Assembly: GCA_965602855.1 (NCBI GenBank)
Contig: CBFCZV010000001.1
Location: 1-64,000, forward strand
Length of the DNA: 64,000 nucleotides
Direction of reading: 5' to 3'
Source of the DNA: LH-M37 sp965602855
GTDB taxonomy: Bacteria; Pseudomonadota; Gammaproteobacteria; SZUA-229
Under the pieces are notes generated by a model. The model saw only the letters and a program-made list of their open reading frames with translations. It made no database searches and was not told the origin of the DNA. The translations under genes and the position numbers were made by a program. Positions 32,103 through 40,908 of the stretch are shown here, in pieces; the stretch's first letter is position 1; every line of letters begins with the position of its first letter.

Positions 32103-32564
32103 TTATGGTGCTGGTGCTGGTGCAGGTGCGCCCTGAGGAGCATAACCATAAGGAGCAGGAGCATAACCACCGCCATAACCTGGGCCATAGCCGCCATAAC
32201 CTGGACCGTAACCACCACGGCCTGGGCCATAACCGTTATAGCCATTATAACCGTTGTAACCACCGTTATAATTATTACGACCATAGTAGTCACCAGCACC
32301 ACTACCGTAACCACTACCACGAGCATTTGAATTGCCGCTCATGTTAAAACCGAAGTTACCATCGCCAAGGAAATCGCCCATGCCGTTGCCCCAACCATTA
32401 CCGTTGTTGCCCCAATTATTATTGTTGTTGCCCCAACCATTGTTGTTGTTGCCCCAACCATTGTTGTTGTTATTAAAAGGGCCCCACCAGGCATTGGCAG
32501 CCATAGGTGTTGCTAATGCAGCTGCTACTGCTGCAACACATAGTACTTTTTTCAAGTTTTTCAT
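32103..32564 (-). CDS. Sulfur globule protein (Sgp-like)
   Basis: 153 residues with a clear signal peptide (KKVLCVAAVAAALATPMAANA) followed by AWWGPFN. The N-terminal half has tandem NNNNGWGN units; the C-terminal half has GYNGYNGYNGYGPGRGG and repeated GYGPGYGG, ending in AP repeats. A Gly/Asn/Tyr/Trp-rich secreted protein starting AWWGP is typical of the small envelope proteins of periplasmic sulfur globules (SgpA/CV1 type) of purple and other sulfur bacteria. A strong AGGGGAGA Shine-Dalgarno sequence precedes the ATG, suiting high expression. The 138-nt gap upstream could hold its own promoter. Confidence 0.75.
   Translation of the reverse strand: MKNLKKVLCVAAVAAALATPMAANAWWGPFNNNNNGWGNNNNGWGNNNNNWGNNGNGWGNGMGDFLGDGNFGFNMSGNSNARGSGYGSGAGDYYGRNNYNGGYNGYNGYNGYGPGRGGYGPGYGGYGPGYGGGYAPAPYGYAPQGAPAPAPAP
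32385..32475. repeat. Tandem repeat coding NNNNGWGN units in the sulfur globule gene
   Basis: On the plus strand the unit CCATTGTTGTTGTTGCCCCAA repeats about four times at a roughly 21-24 bp period, with GTT triplets varying in number. Such repeats can change length by slippage. Confidence 0.8.
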
Positions 32565-32702
32565 AATATTTCTCCCCTTCTCTCGAAGGTTGTTAATAGA
32601 TGTAACTAAATGTCACCCTGTTACTCTGTTACTCTCTAATCACATTTGACTGAGTCATGTCGTAGAGAGCGACAGACGTGACCAGCTTTAAATAAATTCC
32701 TT

Positions 32703-33302
32703 TTACCAGTTCCGTGGTCTGGTTTGTAAACCTGAATATGGGTAACGTTGCCCCGGATAGCCTCTATAACCCATCAAATTCCGCATTGGATTGAGATAAA
32801 TAGGCGGCGTTATTAGCGGATCATTATACATCGAACCCGGCATTCCATATCCATTCACAAAGGGGGAGTTTGATAACCCATAATTAGGTACGGCACCATT
32901 AAAAAAATTTGAATCCTGCTGTTTAATCCATTGTTTAAACTTCTGGTCGTGCAGCTTCATATTACTGGTATCAGGCTTCCGGTCAGGCACATTCCCCCAT
33001 GGACGCTTACTGCCAAATGTTTTTTTATAACGTGAAGAAGCCACCGCTTTCCATGGATTTTTTGATGTTCTTGGAGAATAACGAACCTTATTATCTTCAT
33101 TAAATGACCTTCCACTAGCCCATTCCTTTCGTTCAGCACTCTTTCTGGAAGAATATGAGGGTATAGTAAATTCTGAAAAGCCTGACTTCGCCTCAAAGCT
33201 ATCCCGCCATTCATTTGCATTTATTGAAGCTGCGTACAAAGCACAACTAATACCTAAAAATATCAGACTTTTCCTTAAATAAGTATTGCTAACTATATTC
33301 AT
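32703..33302 (-). CDS. Secreted low-complexity protein
   Basis: 199 residues, not recognised. A signal peptide region (SLIFLGISCALYAASINA) leads into a basic, Ser/Lys/Arg-rich middle with repeats like SSRYKKTFGSKRPWGN, then HDQKFKQWIKQQDSN and a Pro/Tyr/Asn/Gly-rich C-terminus (VPNYGLSNSPFVNGYGMPGS, ending RPRNW). The composition resembles the other low-complexity proteins of this operon but the sequence is not closely similar. Probable periplasmic structural component. Confidence 0.55.
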   Translation of the reverse strand: MNIVSNTYLRKSLIFLGISCALYAASINANEWRDSFEAKSGFSEFTIPSYSSRKSAERKEWASGRSFNEDNKVRYSPRTSKNPWKAVASSRYKKTFGSKRPWGNVPDRKPDTSNMKLHDQKFKQWIKQQDSNFFNGAVPNYGLSNSPFVNGYGMPGSMYNDPLITPPIYLNPMRNLMGYRGYPGQRYPYSGLQTRPRNW

Positions 33303-33376
33303 ATACTGATCTCTGTATCTTTATAATTCAATTTATTTAGCACAATGCCTTCTACCATTACTCTCAAAAAATACCG

Positions 33377-33832
33377 CTAGTAGCGTGGTGTTTGATACCC
33401 AGGAGGCTGTCTATAAAACTCTGTGGATGGCACTCCAGGCCCATACATTGGGTTACGACCAGCAGGAGAATATTGCTGCATCCTGTTATTCTGGAAATTA
33501 GGGTTGTACGCAGGATAACGATTTTGCATTTGTGGCATCTGATTAAAATTTCGCTGAGGCATCTGATTACTATACATCTGCGCTGGCGGCATATTAGATT
33601 GATTCATCCATTGCTGCATCATTTGCTGTCTGCGTTGCATTGCCCATTCAGGTATATTCTGACCTTGCTGAGCAGGTCGAGTATTTTGCTCTGAATTATT
33701 GTACCGAGTCTCTTCATCAAAAGATTTATAAGGCCCAGGTGGCGGTATTGCCTTACCATTATTCTCAGCCATAGCTGAATGAGGTAATACAACTGTCATC
33801 GCTGCCATCAATACTAATATCGTCGTCTTCAT
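33377..33832 (-). CDS. Secreted Gln/Asn/Met/Pro-rich protein with a PEW motif
   Basis: 151 residues, not recognised. A signal peptide (ILVLMAAMTVVLPHSAMA) is followed by NIPEWAMQRRQQMMQQWMNQ and a tail very rich in Gln, Asn, Met, Pro and Tyr (MPQMQNRYPAYNPNFQNNRM). The PEWxxQRRxxM core is shared with the terminal gene of the operon (28440-29162). GAAAGG precedes the ATG. It lies directly downstream of the RND permease gene (21 nt). Confidence 0.55.
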   Translation of the reverse strand: MKTTILVLMAAMTVVLPHSAMAENNGKAIPPPGPYKSFDEETRYNNSEQNTRPAQQGQNIPEWAMQRRQQMMQQWMNQSNMPPAQMYSNQMPQRNFNQMPQMQNRYPAYNPNFQNNRMQQYSPAGRNPMYGPGVPSTEFYRQPPGYQTPRY

Positions 33833-33853
33833 ATTACTGCCTTTCTCAATTTT

Positions 33854-36800
33854 TTAATCTGCTTCCAGTCCCGGATTGAGACGAATGCCTCGTCTTTTCT
33901 TCGAGCTTGAAGTTTTCTTTTTGCTTGCCGATTCTACCTGCTTCTCAGATACAGATTCTTTATTCACTGGCGCAGCTTTCTTCTTAGGTGCCGCCTTCTT
34001 CGCGGCCACCTTTTTCTTTTTAGGTGCCGCTTTTTTTCGCGGAGCGGCTTTTTTCTTTGCAGCAGGCTGCGATTCAACCACTTTTTCCTGAACTACCGAT
34101 TCAGTCGCGGGCTGACTCTGCTCACTAGCCGGAGCTGTTTCTGGAGCTGCAGCACTACCACCACCCGTAGGTGTTGATGGTGGGTTACCACCTGCTGGCC
34201 CTGAACCACTACCTGATGGTGGTGGAGGTGGTGGCGGAATATCATCTGAACCACTACCAAAACGTGCCAGTAGACTATCAATACCCATACGAGCCATCAT
34301 AATCATCATTCGGCCAATATAGAAAAGCCACATCGCACCACCAATAACCGCAGAATACATCCTCATCCATAAAGGTAATTTATATTCAACAACTTCCGGC
34401 TCAGCCTTTTTAGTAGGACACTCACCAATATCTGCCAGCGCATAGAAATGTTTACTAACACTGATACAGCCAAGTGGAATCACAACCAGTGTTAATACTG
34501 TTGCAACACCTGCGCCATATAACAAACTAACTGCCATGCCCTTGAAAATTAAATCATCAAGAATCATGAAAGCCCCCGCCATCAAGGTTAGAGCTGTAAT
34601 CAGGATAGGACGCATACGTGCCTTACCTGCAAGCACTACGGCTTCTTCAATTGGTTCGCCATTGGCGACTTCATGTTTAACAAACTCCACCAGCAGAATG
34701 GAATTACGCACCACGATCCCGGCGAGCGCAATAAAACCAATCATGGATGTCGCGGTAAATTCTGCATTAGCAAACCAGTGACCCGGAACAATACCGATCA
34801 GCGTTAAAGGAATAGGTGCCATGATCAGACCACCAAGAGTAAAGTTTTTGAACTCCCAGACGATCAAACCATAAATCAGCAACATGGCCGCCATGAAGGC
34901 ACCGCCCATGTCTCTGAAGGTTTCATAAGTCACGGTCCACTCACCACCCCATTCAAAACCACTTTCAAAATCATCATCCGGCGGCCCTAACAAACCCCAC
35001 GGCATACCGGTCATAGTGACACCATCGGGTGTGACATAATCTTCAAGAAGATCTTCCACATTAAACATGCCATAAATAGGCGCACCCAGACGACCTTCCA
35101 TTTCACCAGTGACGTATTCAACGCCACGTAGATCTTTGTGATAAACAATATGATCTTCTCTTTCCTTGATAAAACTACCCAGCTCAGAGAGCGGCACGGT
35201 CTCACCATTAACACCTGTGATGGGCAAATTGCCCAAGCGATTAATTTGCGAGCGCACACCCATCGGTGTCTGAATAACGATATAAGTTGGCTCTAGCACT
35301 ACACCTTTTTTCACATCACCGAGCTTGTAGCCACCCATGACCATAGTCAGATTGCGATTAATCGAATCTACAGAAATACCACGACGTACGGCCTTTTCAG
35401 TATCTACTTCAAAGCGCCAGTAATCATGAGAGGTCGCCATGTAATTATCGACATCAGTAATGCCTTCTGCTTCCTTAAAGATCTCAGTCATATCACGAGC
35501 CACCTGACGACGCGTTTTAGCATCAGGACCATATATCTCTGTGACCATGGTTTGTAACACAGGGGGGCCCGGTGGCATTTCAATAATCTGAATATCAGCA
35601 CCCAGATCAGCAGCAAGATCTTTAATCAATTCACGTGCATTAACCGCAATTTCATGACTAGCGCGTTCTCGGTCATCCTTATCTAGCAGCATGATTTGTA
35701 TATCTGCCTGCCAGGGTTTCTGCCTTAAATAATAATGACGCACCATACCATTGAAGTTAAATGGCGAAGCCGTACCCACATATGTTTGCAGTGAGGTCAC
35801 TTCAGGTAACTCACGCAGTTTTGCAGCCAACTGTGTTGTCACATTAGCGGTCACCGGCATGGCAGTACCATCCGGCATATTCACAACAACATTGAACTCA
35901 GGCTTGTTATCAAACGGCAACATCTTCACCGTCACCGCCTGCGTATAAAACAGGGAACAGGCAACAAAAGTTGCACCAATCAACATAAATAGAAAGGCAT
36001 AACCAACTGGCTTGTTATGAACCAGAGGATTCATACAAGGATCATAAAATTTACCGATCCATGCGGTAATTTTTTTCTCACGCTTCTCGGCTTTTTTCAG
36101 AGCTTCCAGTTTTGGACGAACCCGCATCGCGAACCAGGGCACAAAAATAAAAGCGGCAAACAATGAGAGCATCATGGCGGCTGAGCCCAGCACTGGAATA
36201 GGACGCATATAAGGCCCCATCAAACCACTAACAAAACCCATCGCTAACAAGGCAGCAACAATCGCAAGCGTCGCTAGAATAGTTGGATTACCTACCTCGC
36301 GCACCGCATCAATGGCAATATTGGTGGTTGTTTTCCCAGCCTCTAACCATCGCCTGAAAATGTTTTCGACAACGACGGTGGCATCATCGACCAGAATACC
36401 AATGGTAAAGACCATGGCAAACAAGCTAACGCGGTCAATGGTGTAATCGAGGAACCACGCCGACCATACGGTCATCAAAATAACCAGCGGTATAATAAAA
36501 ATAACCACCGAGGCTGCACGTAGACCCAGGCCAACAAGACATAATATGCTCACCGCCACCGTCGCTTCAAACAATGCCAGTAATAATTCATTCACCTTAT
36601 CGTTAGCAGTTTTACCGTAGTTACGTGTAATACTCACTTCAACATTATCGGGAATAAGATGCCCTTTGAGTGATTCAAGCTTTGCTAACAACTTATTAGC
36701 AACACTCACGCCATTGCTACCAATTTTCTTCGCCACCGCGATCGTCACTGCGGGTGAATCAACCGTCTCGGGTGTTGAGCCATCATGCGCAAGCCCGGTT

Positions 36801-37702
36801 GAATAGGTAGCCATCTTATTAGTTTCTTCTGGCACCTGATAAACCCATGCCACATCACGCACATAGACGGGTGAGCCTTTTCGGATTGCCACAACAAGAT
36901 TAGAAACATCCTGAGCACTTTTTAGGAAAGCACCGGTATATACATTGAAACTACTATTGCCACCTTCAACGGTACCTGCTGATTGTTCAGCATTAGCAGT
37001 TTTAATTGTATTAGCGACATCTTCAACGCTAATACCAAAACCACTCAGACGCTCCGGCGAAACTTCCACACGAATTTGCTCCGCTCGCCCTGCAACAACA
37101 AAGCCTTTACCTGAATTAGGTACTTCTTTTAATCGTTGCAACACATCCAGTGCAAGTGTGCGTAGTATCGAATCATCAATACCCTCATCTTTCGACCATA
37201 ACGTCACAGTGACTACGGGAACATCATCAGTACCCACTGGTTTAACCAGTGGCATCGATACGCCCGGCGGAATCTTATCCAGATTTGACTGTAGCTTGTC
37301 GTGCACTTTTACAATCGATTCACCAAAATCTTCGCCCACTCTAAAACGTGCGGTCACCATACCCTGACCACGAGTACTGGCAGAATAAACGTGCCGTATG
37401 CCGGGCACTTCACTAATCATACGTTCTAATGGATTTACTGCGAGACTGGCAACCTGTTCAGCAGAAGCGCCGGGGTACTTGAAGAAGATATCGACCATTG
37501 GCACTGAAATCTGAGGATCTTCCTGACGTGGCGTAAATAATAGCCCCAGTACACCGATTCCAAGAAAGGCAAACATTAACAAAGGTGTGACAGGTGAATT
37601 AATAAATTGACGAGCAATACGCCCCGCAATTCCAAGATTCGCTTCATCTAATTGCAGGTCACCATTTTCCTGCACATTTTTTTCTTCTATTTCATTCGAC
37701 AT
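33854..37702 (-). CDS. RND-family transporter permease with a Lys/Ala/Pro-rich C-terminal tail
   Basis: 1282 residues; a normal RND pump has about 1030-1050. The core is typical: first helix TPLLMFAFLGIGVLGLL, porter domains, and a fourth helix with the proton-relay pair in ILVDDATVVVENIF. After the usual twelfth helix an added hydrophobic segment (SAVIGGAMWLFYIGRMMIMM) is followed by a Pro7 stretch and about 65 residues of AAPKKK/AAKKAAP repeats like histone H1. The class is closer to hydrophobe/efflux than to heavy-metal types. It is preceded by its adaptor gene; no TolC-like gene is in the window. Substrate unknown. Confidence 0.85.
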   Translation of the reverse strand: MSNEIEEKNVQENGDLQLDEANLGIAGRIARQFINSPVTPLLMFAFLGIGVLGLLFTPRQEDPQISVPMVDIFFKYPGASAEQVASLAVNPLERMISEVPGIRHVYSASTRGQGMVTARFRVGEDFGESIVKVHDKLQSNLDKIPPGVSMPLVKPVGTDDVPVVTVTLWSKDEGIDDSILRTLALDVLQRLKEVPNSGKGFVVAGRAEQIRVEVSPERLSGFGISVEDVANTIKTANAEQSAGTVEGGNSSFNVYTGAFLKSAQDVSNLVVAIRKGSPVYVRDVAWVYQVPEETNKMATYSTGLAHDGSTPETVDSPAVTIAVAKKIGSNGVSVANKLLAKLESLKGHLIPDNVEVSITRNYGKTANDKVNELLLALFEATVAVSILCLVGLGLRAASVVIFIIPLVILMTVWSAWFLDYTIDRVSLFAMVFTIGILVDDATVVVENIFRRWLEAGKTTTNIAIDAVREVGNPTILATLAIVAALLAMGFVSGLMGPYMRPIPVLGSAAMMLSLFAAFIFVPWFAMRVRPKLEALKKAEKREKKITAWIGKFYDPCMNPLVHNKPVGYAFLFMLIGATFVACSLFYTQAVTVKMLPFDNKPEFNVVVNMPDGTAMPVTANVTTQLAAKLRELPEVTSLQTYVGTASPFNFNGMVRHYYLRQKPWQADIQIMLLDKDDRERASHEIAVNARELIKDLAADLGADIQIIEMPPGPPVLQTMVTEIYGPDAKTRRQVARDMTEIFKEAEGITDVDNYMATSHDYWRFEVDTEKAVRRGISVDSINRNLTMVMGGYKLGDVKKGVVLEPTYIVIQTPMGVRSQINRLGNLPITGVNGETVPLSELGSFIKEREDHIVYHKDLRGVEYVTGEMEGRLGAPIYGMFNVEDLLEDYVTPDGVTMTGMPWGLLGPPDDDFESGFEWGGEWTVTYETFRDMGGAFMAAMLLIYGLIVWEFKNFTLGGLIMAPIPLTLIGIVPGHWFANAEFTATSMIGFIALAGIVVRNSILLVEFVKHEVANGEPIEEAVVLAGKARMRPILITALTLMAGAFMILDDLIFKGMAVSLLYGAGVATVLTLVVIPLGCISVSKHFYALADIGECPTKKAEPEVVEYKLPLWMRMYSAVIGGAMWLFYIGRMMIMMARMGIDSLLARFGSGSDDIPPPPPPPSGSGSGPAGGNPPSTPTGGGSAAAPETAPASEQSQPATESVVQEKVVESQPAAKKKAAPRKKAAPKKKKVAAKKAAPKKKAAPVNKESVSEKQVESASKKKTSSSKKRRGIRLNPGLEAD

Positions 37703-37747
37703 TATTATTCAGCCAGATTTGAAAAAATATTTTAAGTGCAATGTTTT

Positions 37748-39049
37748 TTAGTTAGACAGGTCGGGAGACCAGCCTGATCTGATACCTGCTGGTGGTGAAG
37801 CAAAGATTTGCTCACCAGGGCGAACGCCTGACAGCACCGCAACATTTTCATGATCGACTTCATCACCCAGTCGGACTAAACGCATTTCTGCACGACCTTC
37901 GCGATTAAGCACAAACACTGCAGGCAAACTACCGCGTCGAATAACAGCCGAAGAAGGAATAATCGGCATATCGGTAATCGGTGTATTTACATCAGGAATC
38001 ATGACTTCCGCATACATGCCGGGGCCACCAGGCACACCTGAAGGCAGATCAAATTTAACAACCACTGTGTGTCTCTGAGAATCTGCCACCGGGAAAATTT
38101 GTGCAACACGCACATCGATATAGGTATCACCCACATCCAGTTTTGCTGTAACAACCATATCTTCACTCAACGCCGAAACTAATCGCGCAGGCACATCCAC
38201 TTTAAGCTGCAAATAACGGGTATCGGCAAATTGTAATAAAGCCTGTCCAGGTTGAACGGTATCGCCAACTTCTGCGAGTTTCTTCACCACCACTCCTTCG
38301 AAGGGCGAAATAGCACGTGTATCACGCAAGCGAGCATCAATTTCATCAACACGTGAACGCGCACCTAAAATTCCACTTTGCGCCTGATTGACGTGAGTTC
38401 CCTGCGAATACAGATCAACATCACGAACCACCCAGGGATTTAAACCATTATACGAATTACCACCTGAAGCTGGACTGCCACCGCCACCCATGAATTTCTC
38501 AAACATAGACGGGAAATACCCCATGCTAGGTGCGGTCTGCTGTTGCTGTTGCTGTTGCTGCAAAGCCTGAGGCGCCCAGAACTCTCTAGAATATTGTGCA
38601 CGAGCATCCTGTAACGTTGATGTTCGACCATAAAGATCGGCAACCGCCTGATGACGCTGCGCCATCACACCATCATCATCAATGGCGACTAAAACCTGAC
38701 CTTCATCGAACCAGTCGCCTTCACTACCCGCAAGGAACTCAACACGTCCTGCAGTCTGAGCTGTCAGGGTCACCTCCCTGTACGGTTTAACCGTGCCACC
38801 GAGTACAACATGGGCTCCCGTTTTGGCATTAGTGACAGTAACAATAGAATCATGCTGTCTATCGCGCTGAACCGCCGGATAAAAAACCTTTCCAGGCAAA
38901 TTACTCGACTGACTGCTGTTCGTCCGATAGTAAGTAGTTTCAGCCTGCGACTGAAAAGCCATTACCATTGATATTGCAAACAACAAACGAACTCCCGCCG
39001 TTGGCCGAATAGTGAATCGCTGCTTATTAAGCATCACTGCTTTCCCCAT
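37748..39049 (-). CDS. RND periplasmic adaptor (membrane-fusion protein) with polyglutamine insert
   Basis: 433 residues. Signal region to about 36; the lipoyl half-motif is VTLTAQTAGRVEFLAGSEGD and its second half RAISPFEGVVVKKLAEVGDT, followed by beta-barrel and proximal domains. Where a TolC-contacting helical hairpin is usual (residues about 159-206) there is a low-complexity insert with eight glutamines, MGYFPSMFEKFMGGGG and NSYNGLNPW. The ATG at 39049 is used; one five codons later, preceded by GGGGAAA, may be the real start. It is coupled to the permease gene with a 45-nt gap. Confidence 0.82.
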   Translation of the reverse strand: MGKAVMLNKQRFTIRPTAGVRLLFAISMVMAFQSQAETTYYRTNSSQSSNLPGKVFYPAVQRDRQHDSIVTVTNAKTGAHVVLGGTVKPYREVTLTAQTAGRVEFLAGSEGDWFDEGQVLVAIDDDGVMAQRHQAVADLYGRTSTLQDARAQYSREFWAPQALQQQQQQQQTAPSMGYFPSMFEKFMGGGGSPASGGNSYNGLNPWVVRDVDLYSQGTHVNQAQSGILGARSRVDEIDARLRDTRAISPFEGVVVKKLAEVGDTVQPGQALLQFADTRYLQLKVDVPARLVSALSEDMVVTAKLDVGDTYIDVRVAQIFPVADSQRHTVVVKFDLPSGVPGGPGMYAEVMIPDVNTPITDMPIIPSSAVIRRGSLPAVFVLNREGRAEMRLVRLGDEVDHENVAVLSGVRPGEQIFASPPAGIRSGWSPDLSN

Positions 39050-39089
39050 AAAACTTTAAATAGAATAGACTGCCATTTATAGGCTGTAT

Positions 39090-39476
39090 CTAGATTTTTG
39101 CCATTACAGCAAAACTTTTAATAAAAGGACCCGCCATACGTGGGTCTTTTATCATAGCGCCATAATCGCCTACCAGAAATTTCAGCTTACCGGTGGTATA
39201 AGCCACACCCAGCCCCATCATGCCTGGTGGTTTCTTCGTCCATTTTGTCCAATGGTCACTGGAGGCACGTAAATCCCAGTTAAGAGTCTCGCCATTGTAT
39301 GCCCCTGAAGAAACCACATAACCATTCTCTACAGATATATACCCTGTAGGCTGGGCATCGCCAGTAAATCCATAGCCAATAACAGAATTAAAATTAATTT
39401 GTTGTAGCGCATCAGCCAGACCCGGCTCTGCATTCCAGGCATCCTGAAATTTATTCATCCAGTCTTCTTTAAACAT
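39090..39476 (-). CDS. SCP2 sterol-transfer-like family protein
   Basis: A 128-residue small cytoplasmic protein. FKEDWMNKFQDAWNAEPGLA leads into a beta-rich region with INFNSVIGYGFTG, then GYISVENGYVVS and TTGKLKFLVGDYGAMIKDP. This resembles the SCP2/sterol-carrier fold, which binds lipids or hydrophobic molecules; the assignment is by pattern only. The ATG at 39476 with GGGGA upstream is preferred over a start 16 codons earlier. It is the first gene of the proposed operon, 41 nt before the adaptor gene. Confidence 0.55.
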   Translation of the reverse strand: MFKEDWMNKFQDAWNAEPGLADALQQINFNSVIGYGFTGDAQPTGYISVENGYVVSSGAYNGETLNWDLRASSDHWTKWTKKPPGMMGLGVAYTTGKLKFLVGDYGAMIKDPRMAGPFIKSFAVMAKI

Positions 39477-39731
39477 GCTTATTCCCCAAACAATTGATTT
39501 AGTTAGTATTAAAAGCCGCACCAAGCAATACGCTATTGATTTATTTGGCGCAAACGAGCTTGATTATCCCACAAAGCCACAGCCTTTTCATTGTTAATAT
39601 CAAAAACAGGCAGTTTTGCGTCAAAAACGTTTTTAGAACAAAAAAACACGTAAATAAGAAAGAAAAGAGAGGAGAGGACTACTGCAGTTTCAAACCAATA
39701 TGAAACCAGAACGCCAATGGCGCTAAATGTT

Positions 39732-40136
39732 TTATTTTACTAGATGGAGAGTTGGCCTTGGCTTATCTGGATCCGGATCTGGATCAGATATCTCATCTGT
39801 CACCAAAGCATCCGTATCCGGCAATGACTCATCATCTGAGAACATCATGCCCTGACCATTTTCTCGTGCATAGATTGCTTCTACTGCTCTAATGGGGACA
39901 AAAATTGATTCTGAAACACCATTAAAACGAGCACCAAAACTAATATCATCATCACCGAGCACCAGCCCGCTAATCGCCATCGGCGCTATATTCAACACGA
40001 TTTTATCATCCTGAATAAAACCTACAGGAACTACGCAATCCTCGACGGTAGCATTGGCGAGTAAATGGGGCGTCATACCATTATCAACAATCCATTGATA
40101 CATAGCACGGATAAGATAAGGACGGCTAGAAGTCAT
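39732..40136 (-). CDS. sspB: ClpXP protease specificity-enhancing factor SspB
   Basis: A 134-residue adaptor that delivers ssrA-tagged proteins to ClpXP. The substrate-binding fold shows SSRPYLIRAMYQWIVDNGMT, NATVEDCVVPVGFI and SFGARFNGVSESIFVPI. The acidic linker ends in the ClpX-docking tail RPTLHLVK. It is downstream of sspA, as in the usual operon, though 131 nt separate them. Confidence 0.94.
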   Translation of the reverse strand: MTSSRPYLIRAMYQWIVDNGMTPHLLANATVEDCVVPVGFIQDDKIVLNIAPMAISGLVLGDDDISFGARFNGVSESIFVPIRAVEAIYARENGQGMMFSDDESLPDTDALVTDEISDPDPDPDKPRPTLHLVK

Positions 40137-40267
40137 AATTTAAAACGGCTGTTAAAGAAATCGGACAAATCACACACTGAAGCAAGATCTTCAAATCAAT
40201 ATGCCAATCCGGTGGAATCTACAGAAAATAAGCACATGATTAGGCATATCAACCATGCGCAATCACG

Positions 40268-40864
40268 CTATAGCCGTAACTCTCTTTCAGATTCCGTCAG
40301 ACTCAGCTGGAAACCTTCCCTTTCAAAAATACGATCTGCGTATTCCTGAACGGCCTTGGCTGCTTTAGGCAGCTCAATGCCATAATGCGGTAGACGCCAC
40401 AAAACCGGCGCTATACTGGCATCAACCATAGTGAAAGACTCGCTCAGGAAGAATGGCATCACCGAAAACACCTCAGCGGTTGCAGCAATACTCTCGGTCA
40501 ATTCCTTTCGCGCTTTGGCAGCCGCTTTTTCGCCCTTGGTTTCAATAATATCAACCAGAGGATACCAGTCATTTTCAACACGGAACAAAGCCAGTCTTGA
40601 CTGAGCGCGGGCAACGGGACCCACAGGCATCAATGGAGGATGAGGAAAACGCTCTTCCAGATACTCCATAATGACGCGTGAGCTGTACAACACCAGATCA
40701 CGATCAACCAAAGTTGGCACACTGCAATACGGATTAAGGTCAATCAAATCCTCAGGTAACTTCTTAGGATCAATTTCCAGCGTTTCGTGTACGATCTCTT
40801 TTTCAGCCAGAACAATACGTGTTCTATGACATTCAATCGACGTGCCTGTTGTATACAAATTCAT
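40268..40864 (-). CDS. sspA: Stringent starvation protein A (GST-fold)
   Basis: 198 residues with a glutathione-transferase-like fold. It begins NLYTTGTSIECHRTRIVLAE, keeps the SspA stretch NPYCSVPTLVDRDLVLYSSR (cis-Pro and Ser), and has a helical C-domain (RAQSRLALFRVENDWYPLVD). SspA binds RNA polymerase and alters transcription under starvation; it does not act as a GST. It lies between sspB and the cytochrome bc1 genes, the typical gammaproteobacterial order. Confidence 0.93.
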   Translation of the reverse strand: MNLYTTGTSIECHRTRIVLAEKEIVHETLEIDPKKLPEDLIDLNPYCSVPTLVDRDLVLYSSRVIMEYLEERFPHPPLMPVGPVARAQSRLALFRVENDWYPLVDIIETKGEKAAAKARKELTESIAATAEVFSVMPFFLSESFTMVDASIAPVLWRLPHYGIELPKAAKAVQEYADRIFEREGFQLSLTESERELRL

Positions 40865-40908
40865 TTATGTATCCTTTAGTTAATTTATTTATTCACACAA
40901 ACAATAGT

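Noticed and set aside
32087..32326. Open frames opposite the sulfur globule gene
   Set aside because: Created by the repetitive Gly/Asn codons of the real gene; no independent support.
33854..37702. RND permease as a CusA-type heavy-metal pump
   Set aside because: No methionine-rich metal path or cusF/cusB-like partner seen; the relay and length fit the hydrophobe/efflux type better. The substrate stays open.
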